Source of the DNA: Adineta ricciae
Lineage: Eukaryota > Rotifera > Eurotatoria > Adinetida > Adinetidae
Direction: 5' to 3'
NCBI GenBank assembly: GCA_905250025.1
Contig: CAJNOJ010000066.1
Coordinates: 1 to 64,000, forward strand
DNA length: 64,000 bases
How positions within the stretch are numbered: the first letter of the stretch is position 1; each line of letters opens with the position of its first letter. A model generated the notes under the pieces. The model saw only the letters and a list, made by a program, of their open reading frames with translations, was not told the DNA's origin and ran no database searches. This document shows positions 12,180 through 23,865 of this stretch, in pieces. A program made the translations under genes and the position numbers.

Positions 12180-12872
12180 GATTTACTTTATTGTATAGTA
12201 TAGAAAAACAAAATCAACACAAATATTTATGCAAAGAATGAAATAAAGGATTCTGGAAGTAGTGATTCATCGATGACAAACTCTCGACATCGTCTCATTT
12301 TGACGTCATGTATCCACCAATCAAATCCCGTATATTTATTCATTCTTCTGACATCTTTTGCTGCTGATGGTCGTAAAAAACCGCTGTTAGTTAAAAATCA
12401 AAAACCAGTTCCTCTTTATTTGCTGCTTTTGTACAAGATATATATATACGCACACAACCGGAATGGACAGATGGCTTCCAAGCAAGAGAAAAAAAATCGC
12501 GATATAACAATGTGCTTTTTTCTTTAAAAAAAAGTGTCGAATGAAAAAGAATCTCTCGTTCATACAAAGAAGATTTCCGAAAACACATACACAGATGGGA
12601 TAACTCTAATAATTGTGGACGTATTTTGATTAACAGTGGAATGTTCGTATACTGATCGCATGTAGAATAGGCGGGAAAACAAAATGTTTAGACGGAGTGC
12701 AAAAATGAAATATTCGATCGAAGAGTGACTTCTGATGAAAAGAAAACGTTGAATTTTTGCGGGATGTAGAAAAAGAATCAAATGAGCTCATAATCACACA
12801 AACATTCTCGGAAAGAAAACTGTACATATAAAAAAGGATAAGAAAACAACTTTATAGTTTATTTTGTTTTCT
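12180..12872. other. Intergenic region containing the Rab11-FIP 3' end
   Basis: No gene is seen. The part next to 12872 is the 3' UTR of the downstream Rab11-FIP terminal exon and includes a poly(A) signal. Confidence 0.5.
12858..12863 (-). terminator. Poly(A) signal AATAAA of the Rab11-FIP gene
   Basis: A canonical AATAAA (minus strand) lies about 10 nt beyond the stop codon of the distal terminal exon. I find no AATAAA just after the proximal terminal exon, so both isoforms may share this site. Confidence 0.45.
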
Positions 12873-12965
12873 TTACTGTTTTTCAAGTATAGTTGGATCA
12901 TTGACAAGAATTTGTACCAATAATGTATCGATGTATTCACGTAGACGTCGATTCATGCTTATGAG
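12873..12965 (-). other. Alternative terminal exon (distal) with second Rab11-binding helix
   Basis: Preceded by a pyrimidine-rich TTTTAG acceptor and starting CTCATAAGC, it encodes 31 codons ending with a stop. The peptide (NRRLREYIDTLLVQILVNDP and then TILEKQ) is a second version of the FIP Rab-binding motif encoded by the exon 294 bp upstream. Entry phase is 0, as for the proximal exon, so the two are interchangeable after the exon at 13682-13766. Confidence 0.75.
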
Positions 12966-15900
12966 CTAAAAGAAAAAACAAAACCATATATTAATATTTG
13001 TTCGAGAATTGCTATTTCACATCGAGTGAAAGAATATGTATATGTGTGTGGGATAATATGATGCTAAAGTATAGAAGAAGACAACAAACATGCAAAATAA
13101 TAAGTTATGAGGATATTCATATGCTGGACAAAAGAAAGTAGAGACACTCTACAAAATATGCCGGGAGAAGTAAGAAGGAAGCGCATACGAGAGAATGAGA
13201 TGGCTTGAGTTAGAGTAAATCACAGAAGCGTTAGGCACAAATGAAGAAGGAATTCGACGTTACAGGCGACAATACTTGTCAGTCGGTCCCTTGATTGTTG
13301 TTGAGGATGTATCGCTTTGCACGGATTCCGTGGATTGTAACGATGGTTTTGAACTGGTCGCAACTGGCAAAGCTAGTCGAGGATTTGGCGATGTCAGTGA
13401 CGACATACTCATCGAACCAATTGATACACCACTACTCGTTGTTACTTCGAGTAATTGGGGATTGTTTTCGATGATAACAGTTAACATTCGTTCGATGTAT
13501 TCTCGTAGTCGATCGTTTATGGAATATTGATCTCTCAGTTTACTCATGAGCTGCAAAGATTTAGATTAAAACAATACACCTTGATATATAGCAGAAATCT
13601 CTTTTTTTTTAGTACAGAGAAACAGATGGTAGCTGTTAAAAGTTTTTGGCTATGAAATTTTGAGCAGCGTGATGTACATACCTCGTCTTTAGAAAGGACT
13701 TCAAGTTCCGCAGCATAGGAAAGACTGTCTGGATTTGCCATCAACCGGCGACCTTCATCGATACCACTAAAAAAATTTCATTTCAAAATTGAACGAAGTC
13801 ATTCTTGCGTTAGAAAGACGTACGAAGCAACAGCACGTTCACGTAATTCTTCGTTTTCATTTTTCAATTTTTGATTTTCCTATCAAGAAGGACATCAACA
13901 AAATATGATTAGCAACAATTGATACGCATACCAATTTCAATGATTGAACTTGGGCATCAAGCTCTTGAATACGCAGCTCCGACGACTTGAGAATGCTTTC
14001 CGTACCTGTTAAAGAACGGCCAGTTGTCTTACGCGATGTCAATTGTTCAGCAAGCTAAATAAAAGAATAGTACTGCGTGAAGATCGACACTGGATCATAC
14101 TTGTGCGTTCGTTAGCTTTTCTGCTTCGAGTTCTTCGCGTTGAAGTCGAAGTTGTTCTAACAGCTTCTCATTATCTTCAGATAAATGATTACAGCGAACT
14201 TGACTCTCCTGTAATTGAACATCGACATCTTCGAGTTTCTAAACAATATCAAACGAGTTGTGAGGAATTCCACTAGTTTAAACAATTACGTCTTTCAAAA
14301 TGTTGACATCTTTTTTCATTTGACCATTGATATGATTCGTCTGTTTAAGTTCAGCTTCGATAGCGTTGATCCTAAAACGAAAGTCATCGGTAGATTGAAA
14401 CGCATCGTCATCAAGGTTAGTTTTCAAAATGTTAAAATTCAATGAACATCTAACAATATGTGAACTACAGTTAGAATAATAAGAAGGAACTATTCAGTTC
14501 AGTACACACAGACAACGTATATAAATTACAAGAAGAAGGTTAAAACAAAGGGGGGAAATGTGTCTGAGTAGACACCAATAAGCACACAAACCTCATAACG
14601 CTAAAAAAGAAATCAATTAAGAAAATTATTTGTTAAAGGGAAATGATGTTTTGAAATTAGACGAAGAAGGAGAAGAGAAATTTACCTTGATTGTAAGATT
14701 TCCTTTTCTTGAAGAAAAGAACGATCTTTTTGAGTCTGAAAATAAATGAAAAACTTGCGATAGAGCACAATTTTGTTTCTTTTACTTACGATAAACTCGG
14801 CGTATTTTTGTTGTTCACTTCGTGTCGTACGCGTATGTTGGCCTTCGAGATCGTGAAAACGATCTTCAAGTGCTAATAGCCTATTTGAATCGCATCAATG
14901 ATATAGAATATCATCTGAGAATGAATATCCTATTAACCTGCTCTTTAAATCAGTATTTTCACTTTGAATTTTCGCTAAGCGTTCAGTTGTTTTTTCTTTT
15001 TGTTCTGTTAAAGTGTCAACAGTTTTTTGTAATTCGTCAACCTGAAGCATTTCACCATCACTTGTTTTTTTTTCAATAGATGTCATTTCTATTTCTACAT
15101 ACTGTTTCTTGTAATTGTTGTTCGGGCTGTTCTAAAGGTGTGACGGGTTGCAAATAACTACTTCGTTTTAAATTTTGACTATAAATGACATGATGATGAA
15201 AGCGAAGAAGAAAAGATTGAAATCAAACATACGCAACACGTTGCGATGGTGCGCGTGGGTAAACTGTCTCGGGTGAATAAACACTGGAGGTTGGTTCAGC
15301 AACACCAGTGAATTCTTCGTCGTCACCGTAACTAAATAGACACATCGCATTTAGTTATCGAATAAAATGTATACAAGTTTCATTGAAATATTTCAAGAGA
15401 TGTTAATTGATTTCACTTGAGATCGATGAAATACTTCTCGAATAAATATCTCATTGTTCAATTCAGCGCATTTGCTGCAAGATGTACTTATTAGTTTGGC
15501 TCAGGCACGGACAAAAATAGCAACTCTCTTGCCGACTTAATGTCATAACTGACAGAATCTAATTCTAGATCAAGTATGAAAATTAACTTACAAGGGTGAA
15601 TCTAATCTTGGTGATAATGATTGACTATTTCGATTACTGTTCCGATTATTGTGATGGGGTTTCTTGGTATTCGTTGTACTATTCGGTGTACGAGTGCTGG
15701 ACGTATGTGATTTGTGATTAGGAGGATGGAATGCTTCGTCACTTTCGACGTCGTATTCGTTGAAAGTTGTTGTACTACCGTCTTGATTCTGAAACATGGA
15801 AAGAGAACAAATAGCAGATGGTTTTAAGCAACGAAAAAGAAAACCATCTAGATAGAACAAGCAAGAAAAAAAAGAAAGCAGAACCTATTTATTTATCACC

Positions 15901-16536
15901 TCTTCTTGTAGAAGATTAGGCCAAGAAGATAGGGAAGAAAAATCGAATCCATTATTCGTTTTCTACAGAAAAAGAAAAGAACGTGTTTTTTTCTCAGCGA
16001 TTTTTCTTTTGGTGGATCTTTGTACTGAATATTTGAAAAAAAAAAGAAAGCATTGCTTACCAAACTCCGGCGGTCTGAATCTTCTACCAGCGAATTTTCT
16101 CGGCTACGACGTGTTAAATCAGATGCGACTTCTTTGAGTGTTAAGCCTTGTAATGAACTTATTTGAGCGATTCCGTCACAAAATTGTTCGAAATTGATTA
16201 AACCAGTATTACTTGGATCTAGTGCTTTTGTAATACGATTCAATTGCTAGAAATGAAAAACGAAAGACACCGTCATTTAATATCATAACGAAGATCAAAG
16301 CGAACGATGGCCTTTTGTATAATACTTGAAAATGCAAGAGGACAAAATCTCCGTTCAGTTCATATTTCCAACTCCCAAGCTCACTTGAGAATAATTGGTT
16401 AGATTTAAATTTTAAATGAACTTACTTCAGCGTCGGAATAATAATTATTAGCGACGTCCACAAAACGACGTAATTGTATTTGTCCTTCGTCGTTTTCGTC
16501 AAGAATAGAAAATACTTGTTTTAAATCGATATCCAT
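12873..16536 (-). CDS. RAB11FIP3/4: Rab11 family-interacting protein 3/4 (class II FIP, Nuf-like)
   Basis: Fourteen common exons: 16426-16536, 16061-16246, 15900-15962, 15592-15788, 15233-15331, 15103-15178, 14938-15041, 14790-14880, 14686-14735, 14290-14371, 14101-14238, 13932-14054, 13824-13879, 13682-13766. They are followed by one of two last exons, 13260-13550 (about 583 residues in total) or 12873-12965 (about 517). The N-terminus has two degenerate EF-hands (LDENDEGQIQLRRF and LDPSNTGLINFEQF). A low-complexity stretch follows, then a long coiled coil from about residue 230. The end is the FIP Rab-binding domain, with LREYIERMLTVIIENNPQLL or LREYIDTLLVQILVNDPTIL. This layout (EF-hands, coiled coil, C-terminal RBD) is that of FIP3/FIP4 and fly Nuf, which tether Rab11 recycling endosomes and act in cytokinesis. 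All junctions keep frame. The EF loops lack the final acidic ligand, so calcium binding is doubtful. Confidence 0.9.
13260..13550 (-). other. Alternative terminal exon (proximal) with Rab11-binding domain and Ser-rich tail
   Basis: Begins CTCATGAGT after a TTTGCAG acceptor, phase 0. It encodes LRDQYSINDRLREYIERMLT, then VIIENNPQLLEV, and then a Ser/Thr-rich tail of about 60 residues that the distal exon lacks. Its stop codon is TAA at 13260-13262. Confidence 0.75.
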
Positions 16537-17387
16537 CGCTGAAATTCTGAATAGGTGTTCTATCGATGGCAAACATAAATCTCATACTCTGGTAAATAAA
16601 AGACACATCTGAAGGAAAAAAAACTAAAAGAAATTTATCGATGAATGGAGCTTCGCACAACGATATGTATTTATCTACTATCACACTACACAAAAGGACA
16701 GGACATGTTAACGATGCAATCTTCACCTTTTTATGCCTCATTCTTCGTGTTCTCGCTTTCCTTTTTCTGCCCATACAGCAGGCCAATTAAAAGAATGGCC
16801 AAGAAAAAAAAATCGAATGCGACAAAAGAAAAGTTCGACTTCTATTGTGACATGTCACAGACAGTTCAACCTTTGCGTCTATGTACGTAGAAGAGGAAAA
16901 AAAAGAAACTATGTTACCTACATTCACTTCTACATGTACAAGTTCAAATCAAAAGAATGAACTGAGGAGAAAGAGAAAGAAGAAAATCACTCTCACAAAC
17001 AAAGAGACAGTTCATCTAGTAGTTTTATAAAGTTCAATTGGTAGAAATAAATTAGTAATAATCGTAACCACAAGATATCCTCATTAAGTGAAACATGTTT
17101 CGAATTTAATCTACGAAACGAGTTCATGTTTGGTAATTATTTGACTTCGATGATCGTTGCATCATCTATGTTCAACAGAAAAAGTAGATGCAAACATGCG
17201 ATCGATCATCGATGCGAAAAAAGTCAAACAAAAAATCTAGCCCGTAGGCAGACAGACCGTAAACCGAAAGAAATTGCTCGATGATGTCTAGTAAGAAAAA
17301 TGTATTGAGTACATGCATGTGTTACCCAGAAGGTACTTAACAAAGGATTCGCTATGTGATGGCAAGAACGGAACAAAAGATTTATGT

Positions 17388-17434
<47 letters not shown>

Positions 17435-19388
17435 GTCGTCAGTTTGTTTAGAGCGATGATTGACGACAAACTGATTATCGATGGATATTTACCATGTAAT
17501 TAGAAAAAAAAAGTAAACTCTCATGCAAATATGAACTATTTTATACATAGCGCATGTGTGTATAACTCTTTACTATTAAACGAAATGACTAGAACGATCG
17601 TGTGAATACAAAGCGATGGATAGGCCTACCGTTACACATAAAACAGAGGACAGAGAACAACTGCGAGCACGAATATATATGTATACTGTAGAATATTAAT
17701 ATAAAAAACAGAACCTCTGACGTCCTGAGCCAGTCAGTCAAATGAGTCATTCAATTCTTTTTATTGCTTCGATGTTCTATCAAAGAGAAAAAGACCAAAT
17801 ATGCTAAGTGGAAATTATATACATTGAGGGACCGAGAAATTGTTTAATCATCACTTATCACATTTTCCGATCTCTCTTTCTCTCTTTTTCTCTGCATCTC
17901 GGTAAACTTCATTGTACTCACCTTCTACTTATCTGCTTTTTCTTTCTCTCTCTTCGTTTGCTCTTCGATAGTAATAATAATAATCATAGTCATGCACAAC
18001 GAACAAAAATAATACTCCTGTCAGTAACATATCTTCGAAATAAATTACCTTCCAGAAATCTTTTTCTAATCTACAGTCACGTGTTTTCCTTCGGCCTTGT
18101 CTTGTCTTGTCTTGAACAAGCATCTAGACTTGGGACAGAGGTCACTATCAAAATCAACTCGCGATTAACGATGATTAAAAAAAAAAGAAGCAGCGATACA
18201 CTTGGTGAAGTGTTCGAGATGTTGTGAGAAACAAATGCGTAAGCTGAGTTTTTTTGCATGTATCGAAACAATCGAACGAAAGACGGTTGTTTCGCGCAAA
18301 GATGATGAAAAAGCCAAAATAAACATCTCAAAAGAAAACTAACAAAAGCAGATGGGAAAGAGGGAGAAACAGCCGAAAGAGTTGGTCAGTAGGCGAAAAC
18401 ACAAAAGAAAAAAAACGTTTTTCTTCACAAAAGGTAGAAGAAAACATAACATAGAACAGAACAAAAGAAAAAAATAATAATGAGAGAATAAATAAAATGA
18501 CATACGTTTACCTATTGGACATAAGCATAACCAGTGAAAAATAGGTGTAGCATGTTTAATTGAGGTTTCACGATGGAAAGAAATCAAGGAATGGTTTGAA
18601 ATTCAAAGCACATATGGAATCACAAAGCGTAGCTATTTAACGTTCATCTTCGTCGAAGGATTGTCAAATAAATATGCAACCTAGTCTCCTGAGTACGATG
18701 TGGTTACGTGTGGTATGAACTACTCGGTGGCATTGGCCAGCTTGATTTATTTCTTTTCAGCAAACAATAAGATTTTAATTAGACTTGACAAAGCCAAATA
18801 ATCCCGAAAATGATCGTGATATGAGCTTTAGTAAGGCGATAATAAAGTTTGATATTGATTTATATTTAATACCATTGGGAAATTTTCTAATTGAACGTTC
18901 TGTTTTATTCATGAAACGTACTTCCTAGTTTAATTTTCAGTTATATTCCCAATCGAACTTAAATCAGTCATTCAGAGGCTAAGAAATCTATGTCAATTTG
19001 TGAACTGTTCAGAAAATGCACTTTTTCAGTTCAATGACTTGAAAGCATTTTGCCTGCGAACCTTTTGGTTCATTCCATAATAAAGTCAGAAAAGTACATG
19101 TTTCCTTTTTTTTCTCTCGTGTTCCCGAGATCAAAGAAAAATAGAGTTCTTCTTTCTGGAAGTCGTCTTAATAAGCGATGATTTGGTGTTCCTCCTAAAT
19201 TTTTTTATTGATATCTCAAAAAAAAACAATAAAGAACAACATAGGAGCAGTTTGTGATCTTTTACTTTGTTTCAATCATCTGACGAATTCATAATGTGAG
19301 AAGAAAATTAATTTCATTCACATTTTATCAGGAAAGGGGAAGAAGAAAAAATACGTAGGATTTGTTTTGCAAGAATTACGTTAGTCAT
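16537..19388. other. 2.85-kb intergenic region, no supportable gene
   Basis: AT-rich with a CA/TA microsatellite (17389-17432), a short CTTGT repeat around 18096-18113 and T-rich stretches. Several short ORFs exist on both strands, but they are low-complexity and show no domain or splice continuity. It probably holds the promoter and 5' UTR intron of Rab11-FIP (an acceptor-like TTTCAG lies 2 nt before its ATG). Confidence 0.5.
17389..17432. repeat. (CA)n(TA)n microsatellite
   Basis: An uninterrupted CA run of about 8 units passes into a TA run of about 14 units. Confidence 0.95.
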
Positions 19389-21154
19389 TTAGATTAATTT
19401 ACTGTATGCAACAAGTAATCGATTGATTGTCGGCTGACGAGATAAAAGACGATATAGTAGAAATGCTGTTAGAGCACATGTACCGCCAGCGAGTACGTCG
19501 ATCACATAATGATGCCCAGAATAGACGGCTGAAAACCAAACACCCAATGTAAATATAACAAAACCAATATGAAGCCATAGTTTCTTGCTCAGCGATCCAT
19601 AGAGAACAGTTATTACTGGATATGCTGCATGTAACGATGGAATAGCTGCAAAAACATTAGCATTTTTCGAATACATTGACGAGAAGATTTTCACTCCGAT
19701 GATTTGATCAAAATGAATAAAACCAGCTGGACTACCAGGCGCTTTCATATTCATATCGAATCCATACAATGCAACGTACCATGGTGGTCTAAACGACGAA
19801 ATCTAATATATATGCAAGACGATGAAAATGACTTACGCAGCTGGAACGATGTAGTAAATAATAAAGCCAAGCATGTTTGTTAGGAGAAATGTAAATGCAA
19901 AATCGATATAATCACGTTTGCTCTTATATCGATAAAGATAGAGACTGTATATAATTGGTATTGGAATCCTAGAAGGAAAAAATCAATCAACGATAATCCT
20001 CTATCCCATTCTTGAATAGATTAGTTGAGATCTGAATAGAATCACGAATATGCGTATCTTTTGATGAAGATTTTATCGGAATTCATTCTTTCTAGTCAAA
20101 TCATAAAGCAGGTCGAAAACTTCTTCGAAATTTAAGTCAATCAATATCGAATTTCTTACCAATTAAGATAACATATGCCCGAGAGAACATCCAAAAATGG
20201 AACATGCTTTAATCGAAAATATTCATTTAATGTCATTAAATGTCCGTCGTGATAAATACCGAAAAGTTTCTTTTCAATTAAATAAACATCGAGGATGTGT
20301 ACCTTTGATATCGTATAATTTGGTACTAAGTGTAATGCATCATATAAAAGTAAATAAGTCAAATAAATCAAAATAGCTAACGCGAACCGTCGTGTACGAT
20401 CTGAGAGAACGTAAAGTGATATAAGGACCAAATAGAGAAGCACATGAATGAATGATATTCCGGCAATCAAAATAAACCATGCAAAATAGAAAAGTGTGAC
20501 GGTAAGTATCCAAAGGAAATGTTCGAGAGTGAATATGGATTTATCAGTATCATCATTCGATTCGGAAGATGTTCGAGGTGGAAGATCGATAAGAACTGAA
20601 TTAGCATTGCTGTCTGTCTTCGTTTGATTATTGTTTTCATCATTGGTCGTTTCGATTGACAGTTGGTGGTATAAGCTGTTCTTTTCTGAATGTTTAATCA
20701 GACCGTTTCGTTGCTTTCTTTGGTAGGATTTCCATGTTCTTGATTGCGATAATGAACGCGGACGAGTGATAAACGTGAAATTAGATAAGAATGTGGAAAG
20801 AACACTCGATGATGGATTTAGTTCATTAGTATGTGTAACATGTCCGTTAGGTATGGTGTCCATTTTGATTAGAGTTTCATCTTCAATAGAATCTTTACCG
20901 AAAATCGTCTGAAAGCCAAGTTGTTTGCCTAGAAGGAAAAGGCCATGACTATGCATTTTTTGGGTTTGTCAAGAATGAAAAATTGCATGTAACATTCGTT
21001 TATATTGTTCGTACATAAACTAACAGGTGAGAGTGCGTTCGTTTCTCATAAGAAAAGTATTCGATATATACTTACTCATTTGTGTGATAAATGTTGATAT
21101 AGGTGTAAACATTTTTGTCCAAGTACGAGTATACATTGGATTAGTGAAACGCAT
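19389..21154 (-). CDS. AUR1-like PAP2-superfamily phosphotransferase, polytopic membrane protein
   Basis: Four exons (21076-21154, 20160-20928, 19837-19968, 19389-19788) encode about 459 residues. After a disordered, Asn/Ser/Thr-rich cytosolic N-terminus of about 160 residues come several hydrophobic helices (e.g. FLWILTVTLFYFAWFILIAG). Then come the motifs of the PAP2_3/AUR1 group: VPAAPPWYVALYG across the last intron, IPSLHAAYPVI, and YSGHHYVIDVLAGG. The conserved His and Asp of the phosphotransferase centre are present. AUR1 in fungi transfers phosphoinositol to ceramide in the Golgi; other members act on different lipid head groups, so the substrate here is unknown. The 79-nt first exon ends ATGA/GTAAGT and joins in frame with GCAAACAACTT, which makes it more likely than the ATG at 20956 that lies just before that acceptor. 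Confidence 0.75.
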
Positions 21155-23865
21155 TTTGTTTAATCTCGGTACTATTCGATAATAAACATACAAGCATTAT
21201 GATCTAAAATGAAGCACAAGATAAATAAACATGATCGAAATAAGTCAAAAGTGTAGATGCATATATCTCTCAGTTGTGTAGAACGGATAAAAGTTCGGCG
21301 AACGAATAGCTGTTCTGCATGAGAATGCAAAACAAACTAACTATGTATGCACATGGATTGCCAATAAAAAAAAACAAGCTCTCCGCACCGAAAAGAAAGG
21401 AAAACGTTTTGCTCGATTAAGTATATCGAAAATGTTATTCGAACCTATATTTTTTACTTCCGTAGTACTTCTCATACTAAATCGCACGAGATACGTATCA
21501 AGTTAGTGATTACACATTGACCGTGTCAAGGATGCTGTTCGTAGATACATATGAAAAAGGATATTAGTACTCGCTCTCGATGTTTTACATGTCATTTTCA
21601 TTTGGTTTGACTACGAGAAAGGAAAAGCAGAAGAATTCTCGAGGCGAGGCAACACACTCAAAACTTCTTTTTTTTTTCATCTATCATATTGGCCTTTTTC
21701 CTCTTTTCCGAAGACTCGCTCTTAAGATCCTGCAGTTGTTGTTTCCTCCTCTATTTTTCTTCTATATTTTGTCCTGTTTGCTTTTTTTTGTATTCTCTTC
21801 TATCGCTACTAATAGGTCTTTTCTTCTCGCACTAAAAGTATGTTTACACTGAACTTTCTCGAAACGATTTTCTTTTCATCTGACATGATGTAATATCAAT
21901 AATAAGTACGTTGTTCACGTACGAAAAGTTCGGCAAGTAACAAATTACCAATCAACAGAAAAATAAGGTTATTCATGACGATAGCTGTGACTCATTCGTT
22001 CTTTTCTTTCTCCCTACGATCATCAAAACAAACTTATTTATACAAGCCGTAGGAACACTCCGAAAAAGAACGTCGGTCTGCTATACAGATTGTCATATCC
22101 TACATTGCTTGAATGAAAAGAAAGAGTTCGTTTTCTTTTTCGATAAATATAACGTGCTGATCGATGCATCGATCATGAAAATGCAATATTGACATGAATT
22201 AAATCTGTCCTTGACAAGTTTACTTTTTCAGAAAGTGCAAAGATGATAATTCGATGTCGCCATTGTCTAAATATAAAATAATCCGTTACTTGTAGCTGAC
22301 ACTAAAAAAAGTAAAACCGCTGTACATGACAAAACTTTCTTACTTGCCGAACATTTATTAATTAGGTTCTTTAGATCTTAGAAGAGGGGAAACTTGAACA
22401 TCCATAGCTAGCATTTTGTTCGTAGTGAATGACAGAAAAACAGGCTAGCATACATAAGTGCAAACGAGAATCGACGACACAATAGAGGAGTAGGAGAATA
22501 TGTCATCTGTCATCCATCGAACAGAATCTATATATATATATATAGATAGACGGGCATATATAAATTCATGCATTCTGATTGGTAATAGATTTGATTAAGA
22601 ATGATGTTGGAAGAATAATATGTACAATCGATTTGAAATTTGGCAAATATTGAAAATAAAAATCAATATCCTACAGGTATTTGAGATCAAAAGTACAATG
22701 TGTAGGCTGTTTTTATTTTGTTATCAAATAGAGAAAAAAACTGCAGATTCAATCAGAATCCTGCAGTTCGAATTTCCATCAAAGTTGAAATGCAAAGAAT
22801 CATCAAATTCCTGATTAGATCAAAGAAAGAAAACATGAGTGCGTACTTCGATATTTTATATCTCTCCTTCCTATACGAACATATAAATGAAGAGAAGTTA
22901 TTACGTTGTTACCTTAATATGAATTCAACTAATTGCTCCTTTGTGGTACTTTTTCCAGAAAAAAAAACACTCGTATATACGCGTACCAGATATTTTCAAA
23001 AGTTGCTTTATCTCCAAATTTAATTACGGCACACTGTTGCTCAATGAAAGTTTAGACTACACTAGAAAAGAATTTCTCGAAACATTTTGTGTGTACGTAC
23101 GTAATTACGACTTTGATCCCTGTTGGAAACTAAATTGTTTGTTATATTCCACTTTCTAGTATTATTAAGAAAGAAAAAGAACGATTTCGATCAACCATCT
23201 AGAAATAATTCAGGTTTTCTACTGGAACTAACAATATTATTACGGCTAGATAAACATAATCCGTTTTCTTTTGCTTGTTTTTATGAAATCTAGGTGTAGT
23301 TGTATAACATGTGAGTTAAGATGTTAGATAGTACGAGAAAGTCAGTTGAAAGGAGTGTTATTGGATTCGTAGGTAATAATTATATCGCATTTCACTTAAT
23401 TACGAGCGCGATTTTTGAAGAAATCAAACGCAGTTTACACGTACTTAGAGTGAATTTCCAAATTAATATCATCATTTCCGAATTTCTGCGCACCAAATTC
23501 AACATACAGGATGTATCTTTTGATTTATTTATAGAAACAGATAGTGATCTACTCTGTGGGTAACCATATGCAAAGACGAGCTCATGAGTACATTGGAGTG
23601 TGCGTTATAAGAATGATTTTGTGCTTTCGAGATATGGCTAATTCTACTGTCTATTCTACAGAAACAGTAAATATGCCTGCATGATATGGCGAGATCTGAT
23701 TGATAATATTCACTAATTCGATAAAGTAGTTTCACAATTCATAGAGTACTAACGATGGGTGAGTATATTTTGTTGACTGGTTTATTATAATAAAGTAAAG
23801 ATCATCATTATTATTATTATATTCATACACAAAAAAAAACAATAGATACGAAATAGGTATAGGGA
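21155..23865. other. 2.7-kb intergenic region, no supportable gene
   Basis: Very AT-rich. A (TA)n tract lies at 22528-22544. Overlapping plus-strand ORFs of 60-100 codons at 22620-23563 are rich in Lys, Ile, Asn and Phe, match nothing I know and are not connected by convincing introns. I treat them as chance. Confidence 0.5.

Noticed and set aside
17808..18227. Plus-strand ORF of 139 codons in the 16.5-19.4 kb gap
   Set aside because: Low-complexity Leu/Phe/Ser composition from T-rich DNA, no domain, and no splice continuity with anything nearby.
20930..20956. ATG at 20956 as start of the AUR1-like protein
   Set aside because: A strong acceptor (CCTTCTAG) lies downstream of it, and a clean upstream exon (21076-21154) with a GTAAGT donor joins in frame there.
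22620..23563. Chain of overlapping plus-strand ORFs that might be exons of one gene
   Set aside because: Composition tracks AT content (Lys, Asn, Ile, Phe). No recognisable motif, and no set of introns keeps frame between them.
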